This document shows, one piece after another, positions 58,407 through 64,000 of a stretch of 64,000 bases of DNA. Numbering within the stretch: position 1 is the stretch's first letter; every line of letters begins with the position of its first letter. Under the pieces are notes generated by a model. It ran no database searches and was not told the DNA's origin. It was given only the letters and a program-made list of their open reading frames with translations. The DNA comes from Sandarakinorhabdus limnophila DSM 17366. GTDB taxonomy: Bacteria; Pseudomonadota; Alphaproteobacteria; Sphingomonadales; Sphingomonadaceae. The translations under genes were made by a program, and so were the position numbers. Location of the stretch: assembly GCF_000420765.1 (NCBI RefSeq), contig NZ_ATVO01000006.1, positions 310,001 to 374,000 on the forward strand, written 5' to 3'.

Positions 58407-59849
58407 ATGCGGCTCGGCGCGCTCCTCCCCAATGCAGGCAAAGCCGGTGATGAAATCGTCACCGGCTTTGCGCTTGATCACCGCAAGGTCGCGCCGGGCA
58501 CTATCTTTGGCGCCTTCCAGGGCGCCCGCGTGAACGGCGAGGACTATATCGAAGCCGCCATCGCCGCCGGCGCCATCGCCATCGTGGCACGCCCCGAAGC
58601 CAGGGTGGAGGGCGTGTTGCACGTGGCCGATGCCAATCCGCGCCGGGCTTTTGCAGCACTGGCCGCCCGCTATTTCGCGCCCTTCCCGGCCACCACGGTT
58701 GCCATCACCGGCACCAACGGCAAGACCAGCACGGCCGAACTCACCCGCCAGCTGTGGCAGGCGGCAGGGCACCGCGCTGCCAGCATCGGAACGCTGGGCG
58801 TGACCACCGGTTATGACAGCGTTTCCCCGCGCGATGGCACCGGCGGCCTGACGACGCCCGATGTCGTGACGTTTCTGGCCACCATGGCCGGCTTGGCGCG
58901 TGAAGGCATCAGCCACGCCGCGTTCGAAGCCTCCAGCCACGGGCTTGATCAGTATCGCACCGAGGGTCTGCCGGTCACGGCCGCAGCCTTCACCAATCTT
59001 TCCCGCGACCATCTTGACTACCACGGCACCATGGAGGCCTATTTCGCCGCCAAGACCCGCCTGATGTCGGACGTGGTAGACGCTGGCGGCCATGCAGTGA
59101 TCTGGGCCGACGATGGCGACTGGTCGGCCCGCATGATCGCTGCCGCCCGCCAGCGCGGCCTCACACTGCTCACCGTGGGTGAAACCGGCGAAACGCTGAA
59201 GCTGATCAAGCGCACTCCCACGGCGCTGGGCCAGGATCTGGTCATCGAAGCCGGCGGCCAGACCCATAAAATCGCACTGCCGCTGATCGGCGCCTATCAG
59301 GCCGCCAACGCGCTGGTTTCCGCCGGGCTGGTGATCGCCACTGGCGGCGACATCAAGCAGACGCTGGGCAATCTCGCCCGTGTGTCGGGAGTGCGCGGTC
59401 GGTTGGAGCGCGCGGTCATCACGCGTTCAGGTGCTGCCGTTTATGTGGATTATGCCCACACGCCCGATGCCATCATCGCAGCCTGTGCGGCGCTGCGCCC
59501 GCATGTGACGGGCCGGCTGATCATCGTTTTTGGGGCCGGCGGCGACCGTGACGCCGGCAAGCGTCCCCTGATGGGGGAGGCTGCGGCCGCCCATGCCGAT
59601 GTCGTCGTTGTAACCGACGATAATCCCCGCAGTGAAAACCCGGCGGCCATCCGCGCCTCCATCCTCTCTGCCACGCCCGGCGGACAGGAAATAGCGGATC
59701 GCCGCCGGGCAATTGCCGCGGCCATTACCATGGCCCTTGCCGGCGACATCGTGCTGATCGCCGGCAAGGGCCATGAGCAAGGCCAGACTGTGGGCGACCG
59801 GGTGCTGCCGTTCGACGACGTGACCGTGGCGCGGGAGTGCGCGGCATGA
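58407..59849 (+). CDS. murE: UDP-MurNAc-tripeptide synthetase
   Basis: The 480-aa Mur ligase adds meso-diaminopimelate (expected for this group) to UDP-MurNAc-dipeptide. ATP-binding ITGTNGKTSTAELTRQL lies near residue 105, followed by FEASSHGLDQYRTEGL, the carbamylated-Lys region FTNLSRDHLDYHGTMEAYF, YVDYAHTPDAI and VVTDDNPRSENP, the last being the DAP-specific DNPR motif. It is flanked by ftsI and murF with near-zero spacing. Confidence 0.96.
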   Translation: MRLGALLPNAGKAGDEIVTGFALDHRKVAPGTIFGAFQGARVNGEDYIEAAIAAGAIAIVARPEARVEGVLHVADANPRRAFAALAARYFAPFPATTVAITGTNGKTSTAELTRQLWQAAGHRAASIGTLGVTTGYDSVSPRDGTGGLTTPDVVTFLATMAGLAREGISHAAFEASSHGLDQYRTEGLPVTAAAFTNLSRDHLDYHGTMEAYFAAKTRLMSDVVDAGGHAVIWADDGDWSARMIAAARQRGLTLLTVGETGETLKLIKRTPTALGQDLVIEAGGQTHKIALPLIGAYQAANALVSAGLVIATGGDIKQTLGNLARVSGVRGRLERAVITRSGAAVYVDYAHTPDAIIAACAALRPHVTGRLIIVFGAGGDRDAGKRPLMGEAAAAHADVVVVTDDNPRSENPAAIRASILSATPGGQEIADRRRAIAAAITMALAGDIVLIAGKGHEQGQTVGDRVLPFDDVTVARECAA

Positions 59850-61231
59850 GCCTATGGACCAGCGCCGCCATCGCCGAAGCGTGCGAAGGCACGGCGGCCG
59901 GCGAGTTCGCAGCCAATGGCGTGACGTTCGACAGCCGCGAGGTCGTAGCGGGAGACCTGTTTATTGCCCTGAAGGGCGAAGCCACCGATGGCCATCGTTT
60001 CATTGGCAAGGCGCTGGAGCGCGGCGCCGCCGGCCTGCTGGTGAGCGAGGCGGTTGACGCAGCGCATATCCGCGTGGCCGACACGATGGTCGCCCTGAAC
60101 GCGTTGGGCGCTGCCGCGCGCGACCGCAGCCGCGCCACCCGCATCGGCGTGACCGGCAGTGTTGGCAAGACCGGGGTGAAGGAAGCACTGAAGGCGGCTC
60201 TGTCACGCTTTGCGCCGGATGCCGTGCACGCCAGCGTGAAAAGCTACAACAATCACACAGGTGTACCCCTGTCGCTGGCGCGGATGCCGGCGGCGTCGCG
60301 TTTTGGCGTGTTCGAAATGGGCATGAACCACAGCGGCGAACTGGCCGAACTGACGCAATTGGTGCGCCCGCACATCGCCATCGTCACCTGGGTGGCATCG
60401 GCGCACCGCGAATTCTTCGCCACCGAATCCGATATCGCGATGGCGAAAGCCGAGATTTTTGCGGGGCTTCCAAAGGGCGGCACCGCCATCATCCCGCACG
60501 ACAATCCTCATGCCGATCTGTTGGCCGGCGCCGCCGCCGATGCTGGCGCCAAGGTGGTGCGTTTCGGACTGAACGACGGCGCCGATGTGCACGCCGAGAA
60601 AGTGGCGCTGCACCCCGATTGCAGTTGCGTGACCGCCCGTATCGGCAAGGAAACCCTCACCTTCAAGATTGGTATGGCCGGCCAGCATTGGGTCAACAAC
60701 GCGCTGGCCGTACTGGCCGGCGTGCAGGCCGCTGGCGCCGATCTGGCGTTGGCCGGCCTGGCGCTGGCCGAACTGAATGATCTGCCCGGTCGCGGCCGCC
60801 GCCTGCGGGTGGCCGCCGGTGCCGGTCAGGCCATCGTGATCGACGAAGCCTATAATGCCAATCCGGCCAGCATGGCGGCCAGCCTCGCCGTGCTGAAGGC
60901 GGTTGCGCCCGCGCGCCACGGTCGCCGCCTGGCGCTGCTGGGCAGCATGAAGGAACTGGGCGCGCTGTCGGATGAATTCCACGCCGGGCTGGCGCCGCAC
61001 ATTCGCGAAGCCGGCGTTGCTGCCGCCGTGCTGGTCGGCGCGGAAATGAAACCGCTGGCCGCCGCCCTGGGCCGCAGCATCGATGTGCGCCACGTCGCCG
61101 ATGCCGATGCCGCACGCGCCGAAATCGCCCGAATGATTGCGGCCGATGATGTGCTGCTGGTCAAGGGGTCCAATTCGATCGGGCTGGCCCGCGTCATCGA
61201 GGCGCTGGCCAGCGGAGACATGATGCCATGA
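59846..61231 (+). CDS. murF: UDP-MurNAc-tripeptide:D-Ala-D-Ala ligase
   Basis: The 461-aa ligase has the MurF N-terminal domain ([26 protein letters not shown]), ATP loop [35 protein letters not shown] (a MurF signature), [10 protein letters not shown] and [11 protein letters not shown]. It completes the pentapeptide. The ATG at 59846 overlaps the murE stop; an in-frame ATG three codons upstream is less likely. Confidence 0.96.
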   Translation: MSLWTSAAIAEACEGTAAGEFAANGVTFDSREVVAGDLFIALKGEATDGHRFIGKALERGAAGLLVSEAVDAAHIRVADTMVALNALGAAARDRSRATRIGVTGSVGKTGVKEALKAALSRFAPDAVHASVKSYNNHTGVPLSLARMPAASRFGVFEMGMNHSGELAELTQLVRPHIAIVTWVASAHREFFATESDIAMAKAEIFAGLPKGGTAIIPHDNPHADLLAGAAADAGAKVVRFGLNDGADVHAEKVALHPDCSCVTARIGKETLTFKIGMAGQHWVNNALAVLAGVQAAGADLALAGLALAELNDLPGRGRRLRVAAGAGQAIVIDEAYNANPASMAASLAVLKAVAPARHGRRLALLGSMKELGALSDEFHAGLAPHIREAGVAAAVLVGAEMKPLAAALGRSIDVRHVADADAARAEIARMIAADDVLLVKGSNSIGLARVIEALASGDMMP

Positions 61232-62301
61232 TCAAGTTGCTTGCCGATCTCGCCGGCTATGAAGGCCTGTTCAACATCTTCCGTTACATCACCTTCCGGG
61301 CGATCGCGGCGTTGATGACCAGCCTGGCCATCGCCTTGGTGCTCGGCCCCCGCTTCATCGACATGCTGCGCGCCAAGCAGGGTAAGGGCCAGCCGATCCG
61401 CGAAGACGGCCCGGAATGGCATCTGCTCACCAAACGCGGCACGCCGACGATGGGCGGCCTGCTGATCCTGATCGGCATGACCATTTCCACGCTGATGTGG
61501 ATGGATTTCGGCAATGGCTTCGTGTGGGCCAGCCTGCTGGTGACGCTGGGTTTCGGCGCTATCGGTTTCATGGATGATTATGACAAGGTGACCAAGCAGA
61601 GCCACAAGGGCGTTTCCGGCCGGACCCGCCTGGCCATGGAGTTCCTGATTGCAGGCCTCGCCTGCTCGTGGATCGCCAGCCGCACCGGCTTCACCCTCTA
61701 TCTGCCGTTCCTGAAGGATGCCGGGCTTTATCTGGGCCTGTTCTACATTGCCTTTGCCGCCTTCATCGTGACCGGTTTCGGCAACGCCGTGAACCTTACC
61801 GATGGCCTTGATGGCCTCGCCACCATGCCGGTCATCATTGCCGCCGCAGCCTTTGCGGTGATTGCCTATCTGGTCGGCAACATCCGCTTTTCAGATTATC
61901 TCGGCATCCATCATGTGCCGGGATCGGGCGAACTGGCGGTGTTCTGCGCGGCGTTGATCGGGGCGTGTCTGGGATTCCTGTGGTTCAACGCGCCGCCGGC
62001 GATGGTGTTCATGGGCGACACCGGCAGCCTGGCCTTGGGCGGCGCGCTCGGCACCATAGCGGTGATCACCAATCACGAACTGGTGCTGCTGGTGATCGGC
62101 GGGCTGTTCGTGCTCGAAACGCTTTCAGTCATCATTCAGGTGGCGAGCTTCAAGACGACAGGCAAGCGCGTGTTCCGCATGGCGCCGCTGCACCATCATT
62201 ATGAAAAGAAAGGCTGGAAAGAATCGACCGTGGTGATCCGCTTCTGGATCATCGCCATCCTGCTCGCCTTGGCGGGCCTGGCGACACTGAAACTTCGGTG
62301 A
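61228..62301 (+). CDS. mraY: Phospho-MurNAc-pentapeptide transferase
   Basis: The 357-aa polytopic membrane enzyme transfers phospho-MurNAc-pentapeptide to undecaprenyl phosphate, forming lipid I. Key sites are the DDYDKVTK pair of Asp (~residue 117), [16 protein letters not shown] (~190), [12 protein letters not shown] and the terminal [19 protein letters not shown]. The start overlaps the murF stop. Its stop shares a base with a small ORF. Confidence 0.97.
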   Translation: MIKLLADLAGYEGLFNIFRYITFRAIAALMTSLAIALVLGPRFIDMLRAKQGKGQPIREDGPEWHLLTKRGTPTMGGLLILIGMTISTLMWMDFGNGFVWASLLVTLGFGAIGFMDDYDKVTKQSHKGVSGRTRLAMEFLIAGLACSWIASRTGFTLYLPFLKDAGLYLGLFYIAFAAFIVTGFGNAVNLTDGLDGLATMPVIIAAAAFAVIAYLVGNIRFSDYLGIHHVPGSGELAVFCAALIGACLGFLWFNAPPAMVFMGDTGSLALGGALGTIAVITNHELVLLVIGGLFVLETLSVIIQVASFKTTGKRVFRMAPLHHHYEKKGWKESTVVIRFWIIAILLALAGLATLKLR

Positions 62302-62408
62302 TGGCCATGCTCGTCAGCAGCGTCCTCCTCCTTGAACCTGCATACCCCGCACCGCGTGTGCTGCTGCGTAACCGTGGCGCACGGGGGGGGAGGACGCTGC
62401 GCCGGTGA
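62301..62408 (+). CDS. 35-codon ORF bridging mraY and murD
   Basis: An ATG at 62301 shares a base with the mraY stop (TGATG). The frame stays open for 35 codons and ends in a TGA that overlaps the GTG start of murD. The predicted peptide starts [19 protein letters not shown] and ends in an Arg/Gly-rich part; no family is known. Its coding strand folds into a hairpin (62317-62328 with 62389-62400). It may serve only to carry ribosomes between the two genes, or may have no function. Confidence 0.45.
   Translation: MAMLVSSVLLLEPAYPAPRVLLRNRGARGGRTLRR
62317..62400 (+). promoter_or_regulatory. Hairpin in the mraY-murD junction
   Basis: GCAGCGTCCTCC (62317-62328) pairs with GGAGGACGCTGC (62389-62400) over 12 bp, enclosing ~60 nt that includes a run of eight G. 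There is no T-tract, so it is not an ordinary terminator. It ends five bases before the murD GTG and could affect its translation. Confidence 0.5.
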
Positions 62409-63670
62409 TTACCTCGCCCGCCTTTGCCGGCAAACGCTGGGGCGTGCTGGGCCTGGCCCGTACGGGGCGCGCCGTAGCGGCTGCGCTGGCCGCGTCTGGC
62501 GGTGAAGTGTGGGCGTGGGATGATGGCGAAGCGGCGCGGGCGTCGTACGAGGGCGCGCTGGTCGATCTGAACACGGCTGATCTGACCGGGCTCGCAGCTA
62601 TTGTCGTGTCGCCCGGTGTGCCCCACTCCGCACCGATTTTCGCCACCGCTGCTCGCTATGGTGTGCCGGTGCTTGGCGATACCGAGCTGTTTGCCCTCAG
62701 CCAGCCAGCCGCGCGCATCGTTGGCATCACCGGCACCAACGGCAAATCGACCACCACCGCGCTGCTGCATCATCTGTGCACCACTGCCGGCATCCCGGCA
62801 GCCATGGGCGGCAACATCGGCCTGCCCATCATGGCACAGGATCCCCTGCCGGCCGGCGGCGTGTGGGTGCTGGAATTGTCGAGCTATCAACTCGAGATCA
62901 CCCACAGCCTGGCCTGCGACGTCGCGATCCTCACCAACATTACGCCCGACCATCTGGAACGGCACGGCACCATGGCTGGCTATGCCGGTGCCAAGGCGCG
63001 GCTGTTTGCCATGCAGAAGCCCGGCAGCACGGCCATCGTTGGCAAGGCAGCGCAGGCCACGTGGTCGGTGGCTTCGGGGCCGGTGCTGCTCATAGAGAAT
63101 GTGGTGCTGCCCTCTCCGCAAAGCAACTGGCCGGCGCTGAAAGGACCGCACAACCTGGAAAACGCCCGTGCCGCCATTGCTGCGGCCCGCGCGCTTGGCA
63201 TCGCCGACAACGTGATCGCGCGCGGCCTCGCCACCTATCAGGCACTCGCCCACCGCATGGAACCGGTGGGTGAAAAGCGCGGCCTGCTGTGGGTGAACGA
63301 TAGCAAGGCCACCAACGCTGACAGCACCGCCCCGGCGCTGACCGCCTACCCACGCATCCACTGGATTGCCGGTGGCCGGCCCAAGCTGGATGCCAACGGC
63401 AAGGCCGATCTGTCGGCGATCCTGCCGCATATGGGCGGCGTCGTGGGCGCCTATCTGATCGGCGAAGCGGCGCCAATGTTTGCCGAACAACTGCAGGGCC
63501 AGGTGCCGGTCACCCAGTCGGGCACGCTGGCGCATGCCATGGCGGATGTTCTCGTCGCCGCCAAACCGGGCGAGGTCGTGCTGTTCAGCCCGGCTGCTGC
63601 CAGTTTCGATCAATACAAGGATTTCGAGGACCGCGGCGCTGCCTTCCGGGCAGCGGTCGCGGCACTTTGA
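62405..63670 (+). CDS. murD: UDP-MurNAc-L-alanine:D-glutamate ligase
   Basis: The 421-aa Mur ligase adds D-Glu to UDP-MurNAc-L-Ala. Seen are the N-terminal Rossmann part (FAGKRWGVLGLARTGRAVAAALAASG), ATP loop GITGTNGKSTTTALLHHL (~residue 112), LELSSYQLE, ILTNITPDHLERHGTM and NDSKATNADST. The start is a GTG overlapping the small-ORF stop; no ATG fits. It is unusual in following mraY with an 103-bp insertion in an otherwise overlapping cluster. Confidence 0.96.
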   Translation: MITSPAFAGKRWGVLGLARTGRAVAAALAASGGEVWAWDDGEAARASYEGALVDLNTADLTGLAAIVVSPGVPHSAPIFATAARYGVPVLGDTELFALSQPAARIVGITGTNGKSTTTALLHHLCTTAGIPAAMGGNIGLPIMAQDPLPAGGVWVLELSSYQLEITHSLACDVAILTNITPDHLERHGTMAGYAGAKARLFAMQKPGSTAIVGKAAQATWSVASGPVLLIENVVLPSPQSNWPALKGPHNLENARAAIAAARALGIADNVIARGLATYQALAHRMEPVGEKRGLLWVNDSKATNADSTAPALTAYPRIHWIAGGRPKLDANGKADLSAILPHMGGVVGAYLIGEAAPMFAEQLQGQVPVTQSGTLAHAMADVLVAAKPGEVVLFSPAAASFDQYKDFEDRGAAFRAAVAAL

Positions 63671-63680
63671 GGGGGACCAG

Positions 63681-64000
63681 ATGGCCAGCCGCAGCACCAA
63701 TCGCACGCTTGCCGCCGCGCTCACGCGCGGGGACCGCTCCACCATCGGCCGCTGGTTCTGGACGATCGACAAGACGCTGCTGATCATCATCTTCGCGCTG
63801 GTCGCCGCCGGCATCGTTGCCGTGGCGGCCGCTTCCCCGGCCGCTGCCCGCAGGCTTTCGGGCACCGCGCTGCGCTTTGACGATCTCTATTTTCTCTATC
63901 GCCAATTGGGTTGGGTGGCGCTGGGTCTGCCGCTGATGCTGGCGACCTCGATGCTGGACATGCGCCTGCTGAAGCGGCTGGCGGTCATTGGCACACTGGG
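63681..64000 (+). CDS. ftsW: FtsW, septal peptidoglycan glycosyltransferase (partial)
   Basis: The first ~106 residues are present before the window ends. They show RWFWTIDKTLLIIIFALVAAGIVAVAAASPAAAR and a second helix QLGWVALGLPLMLATSML, as in the N-terminus of SEDS protein FtsW. GGGGGA lies before the ATG. Its position after murD is the usual dcw order. Confidence 0.88.
   Translation, partial: MASRSTNRTLAAALTRGDRSTIGRWFWTIDKTLLIIIFALVAAGIVAVAAASPAAARRLSGTALRFDDLYFLYRQLGWVALGLPLMLATSMLDMRLLKRLAVIGTL

Noticed and set aside
62317-62400. Transcription terminator inside the dcw cluster
   Set aside because: There is no T-tract and murD must be expressed; it is better viewed as a translation-level structure or inserted repeat.

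Overview
The window is a GC-rich, tightly packed bacterial chromosome segment that reads as an alphaproteobacterium of the order Sphingomonadales. The indicators are many large TonB-dependent receptors, a SapC-family protein, an ECF sigma/NrsF (DUF1109) pair, an EmrAB-NodT efflux operon, a phytase-esterase-like protein, GANTC (CcrM-type) sites near a cell-division promoter, and a full dcw cluster. The taxonomic call is inference from gene content; no rRNA is present.

Layout. 1-5.2 kb: the edge of a phosphonate (C-P lyase) locus. phnG and phnH run leftwards out of the window. phnF, phnM, an endonuclease/exonuclease/phosphatase-family protein and an exporter-type ABC transporter run rightwards with overlapping or touching ends. 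5.2-7.7 kb: an AT-rich stretch carrying two copies of a ~60-bp imperfect direct repeat that bracket a secreted DUF218 protein, next to tRNA-Val(GAC); it looks like an integration scar. 7.9-19 kb: N-formylglutamate amidohydrolase, a zinc-type TonB receptor with a possible Zur box, SapC, a D-lactate/2-hydroxyglutarate-type FAD oxidase, a second large TonB receptor and an RhlE-type RNA helicase. 19-29 kb: an FkbM methyltransferase pseudogene, a Tat-exported nitroreductase-like protein in an operon with a sterol-desaturase-family protein, an SDR, a TauD-type dioxygenase and an EmrAB-NodT efflux system. 29-47 kb: mixed metabolism (phenylalanine hydroxylase, thiolase-like protein, amidohydrolase, ubiG, lysC), RNA/DNA maintenance (SpoU methyltransferase, AlkA-like glycosylase), a LytS/LytTR two-component pair, nitrogen-PTS enzyme I and ribosomal protein L28. 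47-53 kb: RecQ, two glycine-zipper envelope proteins, an ECF sigma/NrsF pair with a SigF-like autoregulatory promoter, a peptide-binding-type lipoprotein and a 204-bp palindromic MITE/REPIN-like element before cysK.

54-64 kb: the dcw cell-wall/division cluster mraZ-rsmH-ftsL-ftsI-murE-murF-mraY-(small ORF)-murD-ftsW, almost all joined by 1-4 base overlaps. Its upstream region holds a 10-bp-phased array of MraZ-type boxes, DnaA-box-like sequences and several GANTC sites, suggesting cell-cycle control. A 35-codon ORF with a long hairpin is wedged between mraY and murD.

No phage, CRISPR array, restriction or toxin system was found. The best candidates for something undescribed are the phosphodiesterase/ABC-exporter extension of the phosphonate operon, the repeat-bracketed segment by the tRNA, the mraY-murD small ORF/hairpin, and the alternative hairpins in the sapC leader.
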